DNA of 64,000 nt from Aminobacter carboxidus (GTDB taxonomy: Bacteria > Pseudomonadota > Alphaproteobacteria > Rhizobiales > Rhizobiaceae): assembly GCF_014863355.1 (NCBI RefSeq), contig NZ_JACZEP010000001.1, positions 372,001-436,000 of the forward strand, written 5' to 3'. This document shows positions 21,739 through 30,317 of the stretch, piece after piece; the stretch's first letter is position 1, and the number at the start of each line of letters is the position of its first letter. The notes under the pieces were generated by a model. It was not told where the DNA came from. It saw nothing but the letters and a program-made list of their open reading frames with translations, and ran no database searches. The translations under genes and the position numbers were made by a program.

Positions 21739-23355
21739 ATGGCTGGAGAAACAATCCTTTCGGTCAAGGACCTGCGCGTCCGCTTCCGCACGCTCGACGG
21801 CGTGGTGGAAGCGGTGAAGGGCATCAACCTTCACGTCGATGCCGGCGAGACGGTTGCCGTAGTAGGTGAATCCGGCTCCGGCAAGAGCCAGACGATGATG
21901 GCGGCGATGAGCCTGCTGGCCTCCAACGGCGAGGCGTCAGGTGTTGTCGACTATCGTGGCAAGAACCTGCTGACACTGGGCAAATCGGAACTCAACAAAG
22001 TCCGTGGCCGCAAGATCAGCATGATCTTCCAGGAACCGATGACGTCGCTCGACCCGCTCTACACCATCGGCAACCAACTGATGGAACCAATCCGCAAGCA
22101 TCGCGGGTTGAGTGGTGCGGAAGCGCGGGCGGAAGCACTCAGGCTGCTCGAACTGGTCAAGATTCCCGACCCCGAGCGCCGCCTGAAGTCATATCCGCAC
22201 GAGATGTCGGGCGGCCAGCGCCAACGCGTGATGATCGCCATGGCGCTTGCCAACGACCCCGACATCCTGATCGCCGACGAGCCGACTACCGCGCTTGACG
22301 TCACCATCCAGGCGCAGATCCTGATGCTGCTTGCCGAACTGCAGCGCAAGCTCGGCATGGCGATCGTCTTCATCACTCATGACCTCGGCATTGTCCGGCG
22401 CTTTGCCGACCGTGTCTATGTCATGCGCTACGGCGAGGTGGTGGAGGAGGGCAAGGCCGACGAGCTGTTTGCCAGCCCACAGCACGACTACACCAAGATG
22501 CTGCTGGCAGCCGAGCCGACCGGTCGCAAAGCCGCGCCCGCCGACACCGCGCCGATCCTTCTTGAGGGGCGCAATGTCGAGGTGGAGTTCAGGATCGGGG
22601 GCGGCTTCTTGGCTGGCCCGCCGATGCTGCTGCGTGCGGTCGACCGCATTTCGGTGACGCTCAAGCAATGTCAGACCATCGGCATTGTCGGCGAGTCAGG
22701 ATCGGGCAAGTCGACACTGGGCCGTGCGCTGCTCAGGCTCCTGCCTAGCCAGGGCATGATCCGCTTTGGTGACAAGGACCTGTCAAAGGCCGATCGCGCC
22801 GAAATGCGCCCGCTGCGCCGGGAACTTCAGCTGGTGTTCCAGGATCCGTTCGGTTCGCTCTCGCCGCGCATGACGGTGGGCCAGATCATCACCGAAGGCC
22901 TGCTCGTGCACGAGCCGTCGCTCTCGACCAAGGAACGCGACAAGCGCGCAGTCGAGGCGCTGCTCGAGGTCGGCCTCTCGCCCGAGACACGCAACCGCTA
23001 TCCGCACGAGTTCTCGGGTGGCCAGCGCCAGCGCATCGCGATCGCGCGCGCGATGATCCTCAAGCCGAAGGTGGTCGTGCTCGACGAGCCGACCTCGGCG
23101 CTTGATCGGTCGGTGCAAAAGCAGATCGTCGAACTGTTGCGCAAGCTGCAGGCCGACCACGATCTGTCCTACCTGTTCATCAGCCACGATCTGGCAGTCG
23201 TGCGCGCCATGTCGGACTACATCATCGTGATGAAGCAGGGAAAGATCGTCGAGGAGGGGCCGACGGAGGAGATCTTCGGCGCGCCTCGCGAAGCCTACAC
23301 CAAGACCTTGATGGCGGCGGCAATCGACGAGACAAAGTTCCGCCAGTCGGCCTGA
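21739..23355 (+). CDS. oppD: Oligopeptide ABC transporter, fused OppD-OppF ATPase
   Basis: The 538-residue protein carries two complete ABC ATPase modules. Module 1 (about residues 1-265) has Walker A GESGSGKSQ, signature SGGQRQRVMIAMAL and Walker B ILIADEPTTALD. Module 2 (about 275-538) has GESGSGKST, SGGQRQRIAIARAM and VVVLDEPTSALD. Enteric bacteria encode these as separate OppD and OppF; the fused form is common in Rhizobiales. Both modules look catalytically intact. The start is ATG at 21739, two bases past the oppC stop codon TGA; in-frame starts further upstream lie inside oppC. Confidence 0.9.
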   Translation: MAGETILSVKDLRVRFRTLDGVVEAVKGINLHVDAGETVAVVGESGSGKSQTMMAAMSLLASNGEASGVVDYRGKNLLTLGKSELNKVRGRKISMIFQEPMTSLDPLYTIGNQLMEPIRKHRGLSGAEARAEALRLLELVKIPDPERRLKSYPHEMSGGQRQRVMIAMALANDPDILIADEPTTALDVTIQAQILMLLAELQRKLGMAIVFITHDLGIVRRFADRVYVMRYGEVVEEGKADELFASPQHDYTKMLLAAEPTGRKAAPADTAPILLEGRNVEVEFRIGGGFLAGPPMLLRAVDRISVTLKQCQTIGIVGESGSGKSTLGRALLRLLPSQGMIRFGDKDLSKADRAEMRPLRRELQLVFQDPFGSLSPRMTVGQIITEGLLVHEPSLSTKERDKRAVEALLEVGLSPETRNRYPHEFSGGQRQRIAIARAMILKPKVVVLDEPTSALDRSVQKQIVELLRKLQADHDLSYLFISHDLAVVRAMSDYIIVMKQGKIVEEGPTEEIFGAPREAYTKTLMAAAIDETKFRQSA

Positions 23356-23390
23356 CGGCTTCGTCCTGGCTACAGCCTGCTGAAAATGAC

Positions 23391-23424
23391 GACAGGCCCG
23401 GAGATGCGCATCTCCGGGCCTGTC
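23391..23424. terminator. Bidirectional terminator between opp operon and TadG gene
   Basis: GACAGGCCCGGAGATG (23391-23406) and CATCTCCGGGCCTGTC (23409-23424) are perfect 16-bp inverted arms. The stem is flanked by GAAAATGAC on the left and CGTTTC on the right. It lies between two convergent genes, 35 bases after the oppDF stop and four bases before the TadG stop, so it can serve both. Confidence 0.8.
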
Positions 23425-23428
23425 CGTT

Positions 23429-25189
23429 TCAGAGCACGAGAACGGAACGGCCGCAGTTTACGCCATGAACCCGGACATCGGCCTCGCCGACCTTCACGCC
23501 GACCAGCGAAAGGACGTTGTAAAGCAGGCCGTCGATGGGGGCCGTAACCCCCGACAGCAAACCGACGATAGCGGTTTTGACGGCAGCGTCGGTCGGCACG
23601 AACAGTCCCAGGCCGAGGCCCAACACCTTGAGCTCGATGTCGAGCGTCAGCCCGCTCAGCAGTGAGGCGGTTAGTGATTGCGTCAGGTTGCGTGTCGACA
23701 CCGACTTGATGGTGCGGGCGTCGATGTCGCTCTTGTTGAACGTGAGGTTCGACGGCGTCATGTTGCCGATCCTCACATTGGCGGCACCCTTAACGTCGAC
23801 AGTCAGCACATTGAGGCCGACCGGATTGAGTTTGACCAGCTGCGCGGGCTGTACCGCCGGTCTTTTTGTGAACACCTTGAGCTCCGCCGGGTCGATGTCT
23901 CCGAGCCAGATTTCCGCGACCCCTGGCTGGGCAGCGACAGTCACGATTGCACTTGCTGGCTTGCCGGTGGGGCAGGAGACGCTCTTGAGTTGGGCTTCGG
24001 CATAGGCCAGTTCGACATACAGCGGCACGCGGATCGATCCGCCGAGCACGCTGTCGACCAGCCCGCCGGAGCCGCCGACAGTGACGACGAGTTGCAACCT
24101 GGTCTGTGCCGTACGCACGATCTTGCCTGGTTCGCCCACCGCAAACCAACTGTAGCCTTGCGGCGGTTCGCCGATGGCAACGTTCAGTTTGACGCCGAGC
24201 AGGCCCGGCACGCCGGCGCCAAGGTCGACGGCGACCTGGTTCTTGCCGTTGGCGATCGCGGCTGCGGCGCTCAACAGTTCCATGATGCCGACATTGGCGT
24301 CCAGCCCGGCGGGACCGCGGCCTGTGGCCAGTTTGCCGATCGCACCGAGGTCGATGTAGTTCTTGAGCGGCACCTTGAGCGTAGCCGGGATATGAGAGCC
24401 CAGGAGCTTGTTCAGCGCAATGTCGGCGTCCCTGTCCTTGTTGACCGTCGCCAGGGCCGACAATATCTGCTCGACGCTCGCCTCGGCCTGCAGCACGTCG
24501 TTGTAGGTGCCCGCCGTCAGGTTCAGTCCGGTCTTCAGGGCGTCGATGAACTGCAGCGCATTGACGTCGGCCGCAAGCAGCGCATTGTAGTCCATCACGT
24601 TGAGCGAAAGCGTCGTGCCCAGCAAACCGCCGAGCACACTGTTGAGCAGGCCGCCATTCAGGCTGGCAAGCCTGGAGCCGACGGAGAATGCAGCCTCGGC
24701 CGGTGCCGTAGCGACCGCGGTCGTAACGATCTTCCGGTCACCCATCAACGCGTTGGCAAAATAGGTTGTGCCGTCCTTCGAGTAGGTGACACGCACCGCA
24801 TTGGGCGGTGTTGCGCCGACGACAAAGCGCGTGGCGGCTGCGACCGTCGGGTCAGCGGCGTAGCGCCCCTTTTCGACAAGCACCCGCTGATACCCGACAG
24901 CGAGCGTTTGAGGGGTGGAGCCGTCGACCAGGACCACATTATTCTGTCGATTGGTGGTGAACACCTTCAGCACTGCAGCATCGGCCTTGGCTATGTTGGC
25001 AGCAGCATAGATCGCGGCAAGGTCGGTGACCGATTGCGCTTCGCGGCGCTCGACATAGAGCGAACCTTCATCGACCGCCAAGGCGGCGGCAGCCAGCCCG
25101 ATCGGCAGCGACAGTGCGAACATGGTTGCCATGTTGCCTTTTCGCGAGGTTCGAAAACTAGATAACTTGCTGAGAGTTGCCGCAAACAT
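23429..25189 (-). CDS. TadG-family pilus assembly-like membrane protein
   Basis: The 586-residue protein starts with a charged segment and a hydrophobic helix (about residues 19-38, MATMFALSLPIGLAAAALA), followed by EGSLYVERREAQSVTDLAAI. That arrangement is the conserved N-terminus of TadG/DUF2134 proteins, anchored with the rest outside the cytoplasm. The remainder is rich in Leu, Gly and Val with repeated LGGLLG-like stretches and three Cys residues near the C-terminal half. I see no clear von Willebrand motif (DxSxS). The ATG at 25189 directly abuts the stop of the TadE-like gene. No tadA, cpaB or flp pilin gene is nearby. Confidence 0.75.
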   Translation of the reverse strand: MFAATLSKLSSFRTSRKGNMATMFALSLPIGLAAAALAVDEGSLYVERREAQSVTDLAAIYAAANIAKADAAVLKVFTTNRQNNVVLVDGSTPQTLAVGYQRVLVEKGRYAADPTVAAATRFVVGATPPNAVRVTYSKDGTTYFANALMGDRKIVTTAVATAPAEAAFSVGSRLASLNGGLLNSVLGGLLGTTLSLNVMDYNALLAADVNALQFIDALKTGLNLTAGTYNDVLQAEASVEQILSALATVNKDRDADIALNKLLGSHIPATLKVPLKNYIDLGAIGKLATGRGPAGLDANVGIMELLSAAAAIANGKNQVAVDLGAGVPGLLGVKLNVAIGEPPQGYSWFAVGEPGKIVRTAQTRLQLVVTVGGSGGLVDSVLGGSIRVPLYVELAYAEAQLKSVSCPTGKPASAIVTVAAQPGVAEIWLGDIDPAELKVFTKRPAVQPAQLVKLNPVGLNVLTVDVKGAANVRIGNMTPSNLTFNKSDIDARTIKSVSTRNLTQSLTASLLSGLTLDIELKVLGLGLGLFVPTDAAVKTAIVGLLSGVTAPIDGLLYNVLSLVGVKVGEADVRVHGVNCGRSVLVL

Positions 25190-25801
25190 TCAGATGCCCC
25201 CCACCCGAATAGTCGATGTACGCTTGATGGTCTGTTCCGGCATTGGAAGCATCGGAAGCAGGTTCCATATCGGAAGTTGGCGCGCGTCATAGCTCAATGA
25301 GACAACGAACTGTTCGCTGTCGTTGTGGTTGTCTTTGACGTCGACCGTCAGTTTTGTCTTGTCGATAAGAACGTAGCCGTCAGCGTTGAGATCGATGTAT
25401 CTCTGCGCGAGAGTCTTGCGCTCAGTCTCGTTAAGCCCGCCGATGGCTGTTCGGGCTGCGTCGGCTGCCATCTGCTGGACAGAATGCAGGGCGCCGAAAT
25501 AAATGCCGTAAGCAATCATCCCAAAGACAAGAAGGATGAAGACCGGTGCGACAATTGCAAACTCTATTGCCGATGTGCCGGAACTTGAATGAAGGAAGCG
25601 GCTGGTATCAGGTGGTCGTCCGCGAAGTAGGCTCCTTTGCCATCTGCCAAGTCCGATCCGCTCGGTAAAGGGCCTGGATCCGTCGGCACCCAGCTTGTGA
25701 CGTTGTCGGCGCACACGCCTGGCCCCTGACGTCTTGTGTGCCGCAAGGGCCGAAATTCCACGAAAATATTGTTTGTATGCAAAGTAATTATGCTCAGTCA
25801 T
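25190..25801 (-). CDS. TadE-like pilus assembly protein
   Basis: The 203-residue product has the TadE motif SAIEFAIVAPVFILLVFGMI (about residues 75-94), a membrane helix preceded by a Glu, followed by HSVQQMAADAARTAI. Minor pseudopilin-like TadE proteins are processed and exposed outside. About 70 Arg-rich residues precede the motif, longer than usual. I chose ATG 25801, which has AGGTGG close upstream; an ATG at 25864 or a later GTG is possible, so the N-terminus is uncertain. It is co-transcribed with the TadG gene. Confidence 0.72.
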   Translation of the reverse strand: MTEHNYFAYKQYFRGISALAAHKTSGARRVRRQRHKLGADGSRPFTERIGLGRWQRSLLRGRPPDTSRFLHSSSGTSAIEFAIVAPVFILLVFGMIAYGIYFGALHSVQQMAADAARTAIGGLNETERKTLAQRYIDLNADGYVLIDKTKLTVDVKDNHNDSEQFVVSLSYDARQLPIWNLLPMLPMPEQTIKRTSTIRVGGI

Positions 25802-26211
25802 ATGCCACCTGTTTGGCGATTGCCAAGATCTTCGGCCTCGATGATCAGAGATAAGCAAGATCATCCTCAGAGTGGTCTCAGAAGATTATCGATTTGCTAA
25901 TATGCCGCTTCGATGTGGCGAATGATCAAGAATGGCTCAATGCAGATGCTAAAATCCGCTTAAAATATCAGCGAATTGTATGAGGTGTGTCATGCATTGT
26001 TAGATTCGATGCGCAGGCGGACAGCCCATTCGTCACTTGTAGACAGGTGGCGCGCAACTCTCGATTGTCATCTTGTAAGTTGTGCTCGCTAATCTCGGAG
26101 ATGTTGTCCAAGTCAGGCGAGAATGCTGGCGTTACCGCTTCAATTTGCGGAGCGCAAGAAAGGCCAGCGCCTGCCGCCAAGTCATAAGGAATTGTGATTT
26201 CGGGATTTTTC
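25802..26211. other. Non-coding gap between TadE gene and tRNA-Pro
   Basis: This 410-base stretch is more AT-rich than its surroundings (notably 25880-25985) and should hold the promoter for the TadE-TadG pair. A short minus-strand open frame crosses it but only because it continues through the tRNA. I see no gene and no strong palindrome. Sequence next to the tRNA 3' end shows no integrase gene or obvious attachment duplication. Confidence 0.5.
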
Positions 26212-26288
26212 TGGTCGGAGTGGCAGGATTCGAACCTGCGACCCCATCGTCCCGAACGATGTGCGCTACCAGGCTGCGCTACACTCCG
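26212..26288 (-). tRNA. tRNA-Pro (anticodon CGG)
   Basis: On the minus strand, acceptor arm CGGAGTG (26288-26282) pairs with CACTCCG (26222-26216), followed by A and an encoded CCA (26214-26212). The anticodon stem is CATCG/CGATG around loop TTCGGGA, giving anticodon CGG at 26254-26252. The T arm GCAGG-TTCGAAT-CCTGC is perfect. Total length is 77 bases. It decodes CCG, a common proline codon in this GC-rich genome. Confidence 0.97.
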
Positions 26289-26489
26289 TGACCAGTGGGC
26301 GGGCTTATAGCTGCCGCTTCTGGTTCCTGCAAGCGCCAAAGGTTCGACTGGCACAATTTTTCGCAAGTGAGTAATCTTGTTGTGCTTTTAAGCCTTTTTG
26401 CTGCCGTGGCGGTAGGGGACAGTGCCCCGATCTTGCGGTATTTGATCCCGAACAGAATCTACGCGCTGCCATGGCGCCGGAGTGCAGTC

Positions 26490-28010
26490 GTGAATTTCAA
26501 GCCAGTCGCCCAAGCTTCTCCCAATACCTTCGAATTCGAAACGCGCGCACTGGTCAAGCCGACCGGTTTTCGCGAATACGATGCGCGCTGGTGGTTCGGT
26601 CATCCGAATTCGCCCAAGGAGCCAGAACTCAACCTGATTGGCGTTCAGGCGCTGGGCATGGGCATTGGCACGCTGATCCGTCGGCTTGGGGCAGGGCCTG
26701 ACATCGTTGTCGGCCACGATTTCCGCTCCTACTCGATGTCGATCAAGCTGGCGCTGGTCTCGGGGCTGTTAGCCGCGGGCGCACGCGTCAAGGATATCGG
26801 CCTCGCGCTGTCGCCGATGGCCTATTTCGCCCAGTTCGCGCTCGACACATCGTCGGTTGCCATGGTGACTGCCTCGCACAACGAGAACGGCTGGACCGGC
26901 GTGAAGATGGGCGCGCAGCGGCCGCTGACGTTCGGGCCAGACGAGATGTCGGCGCTGAAGGAAATCGTGCTCAACGGCGAATTCGACCTGATCGGCAGCG
27001 GTTCCTACGAGTTTGTTGCCGATTTCCGCAAGGCCTACATCGACGACCTCGTGGCCGGTAAACGCATCACTCGCAAGCTCAAGGTGGTCGCCGCCTGCGG
27101 CAATGGCACCGCAGGGGCCTTCGCGCCGGAAGCGTTGGAGCGCATCGGCTGCGAGGTCATCCCGCTCGACGTCGAGCTCGACCATTCGTTCCCGCGCTAC
27201 AATCCGAACCCCGAGGACATGCAGATGCTGCATGCCATCCGCGACAAGGTGCTGGAAACCGGCGCGGATGTCGGTCTCGGTTTCGACGGCGACGGCGACC
27301 GCTGTGGTGTTGTCGATAACGAAGGCAATGAGATTTTCGCCGACAAGGTAGGCGTGATGCTGGCACGCGACATCTCCGCGCTCTATCCCAACTCGACCTT
27401 CGTCGTCGACGTGAAGTCCACCGGCTTGTTCAACACCGACGCGGTGCTTGCCGGCAACGGCGCAAAGACCGACTACTGGAAGACCGGGCACTCCTATCTC
27501 AAGCGACGCGTCGCCGAACTGGGTGCGATTGCCGGCTTCGAGAAATCGGGCCACTTCTTCTTCAATCCGCCGATTGGCCGCGGCTATGACGACGGTATCG
27601 TCACCGCCATCGCCGTCTGCCAGATGCTCGACCGCAGCCCCGGCAAGTCGATGGCTGATCTCTATCGCGCTCTTCCGCTGACCTATGGCACGCCGACCAT
27701 GTCGCCGCATTGCGACGACGAGCTGAAATATGGCGTCGTTGACAAGGTCGTTGCCGACTTCGAGGCGATGAAGCGTAATGGCGAGACCTTTGCCGGCCAG
27801 AAGATCATCGACCTGGTGACCGTCAATGGCGTACGCGTCGTTGCCGAGGATGGCACATGGGGGCTGGTGCGGGCATCATCCAACAAGCCGGAACTGGTCG
27901 TGGTGGTCGAAAGCCCGGTGTCTTCGGAACGCCGGCGTGAGATGTTCGAAGGCGTGGATGCGGTCTTGAGACGCAATCCGTCGGTTGGCGCCTACAACCA
28001 GACCTTTTGA
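26490..28010 (+). CDS. Phosphomannomutase/phosphoglucomutase
   Basis: The 506-residue alpha-D-phosphohexomutase has the phosphoserine site VTASHNENGWTGVKMG with S129, metal loop GFDGDGDRCG, sugar loop FEKSGHFFF and a C-terminal phosphate-binding RASSNKPELVVVVE. The enzyme converts mannose-6-phosphate to mannose-1-phosphate for GDP-mannose synthesis, and may accept glucose phosphates. The start is GTG at 26490, with GGAG seven bases upstream. Longer open frame to 26295 adds residues unlike the family. Nine bases separate it from the ManC-AGE fusion gene, which uses its product, so the two form a GDP-mannose operon. Confidence 0.88.
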   Translation: MNFKPVAQASPNTFEFETRALVKPTGFREYDARWWFGHPNSPKEPELNLIGVQALGMGIGTLIRRLGAGPDIVVGHDFRSYSMSIKLALVSGLLAAGARVKDIGLALSPMAYFAQFALDTSSVAMVTASHNENGWTGVKMGAQRPLTFGPDEMSALKEIVLNGEFDLIGSGSYEFVADFRKAYIDDLVAGKRITRKLKVVAACGNGTAGAFAPEALERIGCEVIPLDVELDHSFPRYNPNPEDMQMLHAIRDKVLETGADVGLGFDGDGDRCGVVDNEGNEIFADKVGVMLARDISALYPNSTFVVDVKSTGLFNTDAVLAGNGAKTDYWKTGHSYLKRRVAELGAIAGFEKSGHFFFNPPIGRGYDDGIVTAIAVCQMLDRSPGKSMADLYRALPLTYGTPTMSPHCDDELKYGVVDKVVADFEAMKRNGETFAGQKIIDLVTVNGVRVVAEDGTWGLVRASSNKPELVVVVESPVSSERRREMFEGVDAVLRRNPSVGAYNQTF

Positions 28011-28019
28011 GGAGCGGGC

Positions 28020-30260
28020 ATGGCCGACAGGATCGTCAGTTTCGTCATGAGTGGTGGCGTCGGATCGCGGCTGTGGCCGTTGTCCCGCGAAGACAACCCC
28101 AAGCAGTTCCATGATCTGTCCGGCGACGGCTCGATGCTGGTCAAGACGCTGAAGCGACTTGCCGCGCGTGACGAAGGCGAAACCCCGATCTACCTGATCG
28201 CATCAGAGCGCCATGCCGAGCGGGTGCGGGCCGATCTGGCGGCGATCGATCTTGCCGGCGGAGGCGCGATTTTCGAGCCCACGGGCCGCAATACCGCCGC
28301 CGCCGTGGCAATCGCCGCGCTGCAGACGATCAAGGCCTATGGCGACGGCATCGTGCTTGTCGTGCCGTCCGACCATGAGATTTCAACGCAGCGTCAGTTC
28401 TGGGACACGGTCGAGCGCGGCGTGCCTGCGGCTAACGCCGGGCGCCTTGTCGTGTTCGGCATCAAGCCGGCGACGCCGGAGACCGGCTACGGCTACATCG
28501 AGGTTGGTGGAGAACGCGGTGAAGTGGCCGACGTCACCCGCTTTGTCGAAAAGCCTGACCTTGCCACTGCCGAAGCCTACCTCGCGGCTGGCAACTTCTT
28601 CTGGAACGCCGGCATCTTCCTGTTTAAGGCGAGTGCAATGCGTGATGCCTTCCTCAAGCATCAGCCTGAGATCTGGCAGAAAGCAGAAGCCGCATTCAAG
28701 GCCGCGACCAGCGACCTCTCCGGCGTCTACATGCCCATCGATCTCTATCAGGACATCCCGTCCAACTCGATCGACTATGCCATCATGGAGCGCGTCAGCG
28801 GCATCGCCATGGTGCCGGCGAGCTTCCGCTGGAACGACCTTGGTTCCTGGCAGTCGCTGCTCGACGTCAGCCCATCGGACAAGAACGGCAACGTCATCGT
28901 CGGCGACGTCGTTGCCATCGATTGTGAGAACTCCTACCTGCGCGGCGAGGGGCGCTTGCTTTCGGCCATCGGGCTCAAGGATGTCGCCATCGTCTCGACC
29001 TCGGACGCGACTTTTGTTGCGCCGGTCAGTCATAGCCAGAACGTCAAGAGGATCGTCGAGCAGCTCGAAAAAAGCGGTCGCCTCGAGACCAAATTCACGC
29101 CGGCGCATGGTCGTGTGATCGCCAACGGCGCGTGGCGCCGACGCGTGCAGCATTGGCTGATGGAAGAGACGCTGCCGCTGTGGTCAACTGTCGGCGTCGA
29201 CGAACAGTTTGGTGGCTTCTATGAGGCCCTGGGCTTTGACGCAAGGCCGCTGGCCAAGCCCAAACGCATGCGCACCATGGCGCGTCAGGTCTATGCCTTC
29301 GCGGTGGCCAAGCAACGTGGCTGGGACGGTAAAGCCGACCAATTGATCGACCACGGCATTCGTTTCATGGCCGACAAGGGGCGCACCGACCGTGGCGGCT
29401 GGGTGCGTACGCTCAACCCGGACGGCAGTGTCCTGGACCCGATCGAAGACGCATATGACCACGCCTGCGTGTTGCTGGCGCTGGCCCATGCCCATCGTTC
29501 GGGCAACGCCGAAGCGCTGGGGCTGGCCACCGAAACATTCGCTTTCCTCGACAAGCACCTCGAGGACGAGCGCATGACCGGCTTCATGGAAAGCCCTGAC
29601 GGCGAGGGCGTGCGCCGGTCCAACCCGCACATGCATCTGCTGGAGGCGTTTCTCGCCTGGCACGCGGTGACGGGCGACCGCGCCTATCTCAGGCGGGCCG
29701 CGCGCATCATCGACCTGTTCCGCAGCCACTTCTTCGAAGTCGACAGTTGGACGCTGGGCGAATTTTTCGACCGCGACTGGCATCCCGCCCCTGGCGACAA
29801 AGGCCAGTGGACCGAACCGGGCCATCATTTCGAGTGGGCGTCTCTGCTGGTCGATTTCGCCGACAAGAGCGGCCAGAAGGACTTGGTAGCCTTCGGCCGC
29901 AAGCTCTACGCCTCGGCGGTGGCCAACGGCCTCAACCGTGCGACGGGGCTAGCCTATGGTGCGGTGTCGCGGCAGGGGCTGCCACTCGACAACATTTCGC
30001 GCAGCTGGCCGCAAACAGAGGCGATCAAGGCGGCCGTGGCGCTCGACGGCAGCGGCGGGCCGGACCTCAAGCCGGAGATCGAAGCACGCGTTGGCCGCCT
30101 GTTTCGCTGGCACATCGACCCGGCGCCACAAGGCCTGTGGATCGACCAGATCGACGAGCGCGGCCGCTCGTTGGCCAAGGAAGTGCCGGCCAGCATCTTC
30201 TACCATCTGGTGACCGCACTGACGCAGTATCTCGACAAGACCGAGGACGTCGCTCACTAG
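28020..30260 (+). CDS. Fusion of mannose-1-phosphate guanylyltransferase and AGE-family isomerase
   Basis: The 746-residue protein has two parts. Residues 1 to about 345 form a nucleotidyltransferase of ManC type, with SGGVGSRLWPLSREDNPKQF as pyrophosphorylase motif and FVEKPDLATAEAYLAAGNFFWN as sugar-binding region. Residues about 365-735 are an N-acylglucosamine 2-epimerase (AGE) barrel, with NPHMHLLEAFLAW, EPGHHFEWASLL and SWPQTEAIKA. Usual ManC proteins end in a cupin phosphomannose isomerase; that cupin is absent. The AGE part may supply the isomerase function (fructose-6-phosphate to mannose-6-phosphate, or free mannose/fructose), which is inference. ATG 28020 follows GAGGAGCGGG. Confidence 0.85.
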   Translation: MADRIVSFVMSGGVGSRLWPLSREDNPKQFHDLSGDGSMLVKTLKRLAARDEGETPIYLIASERHAERVRADLAAIDLAGGGAIFEPTGRNTAAAVAIAALQTIKAYGDGIVLVVPSDHEISTQRQFWDTVERGVPAANAGRLVVFGIKPATPETGYGYIEVGGERGEVADVTRFVEKPDLATAEAYLAAGNFFWNAGIFLFKASAMRDAFLKHQPEIWQKAEAAFKAATSDLSGVYMPIDLYQDIPSNSIDYAIMERVSGIAMVPASFRWNDLGSWQSLLDVSPSDKNGNVIVGDVVAIDCENSYLRGEGRLLSAIGLKDVAIVSTSDATFVAPVSHSQNVKRIVEQLEKSGRLETKFTPAHGRVIANGAWRRRVQHWLMEETLPLWSTVGVDEQFGGFYEALGFDARPLAKPKRMRTMARQVYAFAVAKQRGWDGKADQLIDHGIRFMADKGRTDRGGWVRTLNPDGSVLDPIEDAYDHACVLLALAHAHRSGNAEALGLATETFAFLDKHLEDERMTGFMESPDGEGVRRSNPHMHLLEAFLAWHAVTGDRAYLRRAARIIDLFRSHFFEVDSWTLGEFFDRDWHPAPGDKGQWTEPGHHFEWASLLVDFADKSGQKDLVAFGRKLYASAVANGLNRATGLAYGAVSRQGLPLDNISRSWPQTEAIKAAVALDGSGGPDLKPEIEARVGRLFRWHIDPAPQGLWIDQIDERGRSLAKEVPASIFYHLVTALTQYLDKTEDVAH

Positions 30261-30274
30261 CGCGAGTTCAACAT

Positions 30275-30299
30275 AAAGCCGGCCAAGTGGCCAGCTTTT
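30275..30299. terminator. Terminator between ManC-AGE gene and betB
   Basis: AAAGCCGGCC (30275-30284) and GGCCAGCTTT (30289-30298) form a stem with one C-A mismatch and an AAGT loop, followed by TTTTGCTT on the plus strand and preceded by A residues for the minus strand. It lies between convergent genes and could serve both. Confidence 0.65.
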
Positions 30300-30317
30300 G
30301 CTTGTGGCGATGCCCGA

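Noticed and set aside
23678-25165. A 495-codon plus-strand open frame opposite the TadG gene
   Set aside because: The minus-strand product has a clear TadG-type N-terminal helix and abuts the TadE gene; the plus-strand product is His/Arg/Asp-rich without domains.
26212-26288. tRNA-Pro as an integration site for a mobile element
   Set aside because: No integrase, transposase or duplicated tRNA end is seen on either side, and flanking genes are ordinary chromosomal types.
25968-26366. A minus-strand open frame through the tRNA-Pro
   Set aside because: Its central part is a translation of the tRNA; the tRNA structure explains the sequence.
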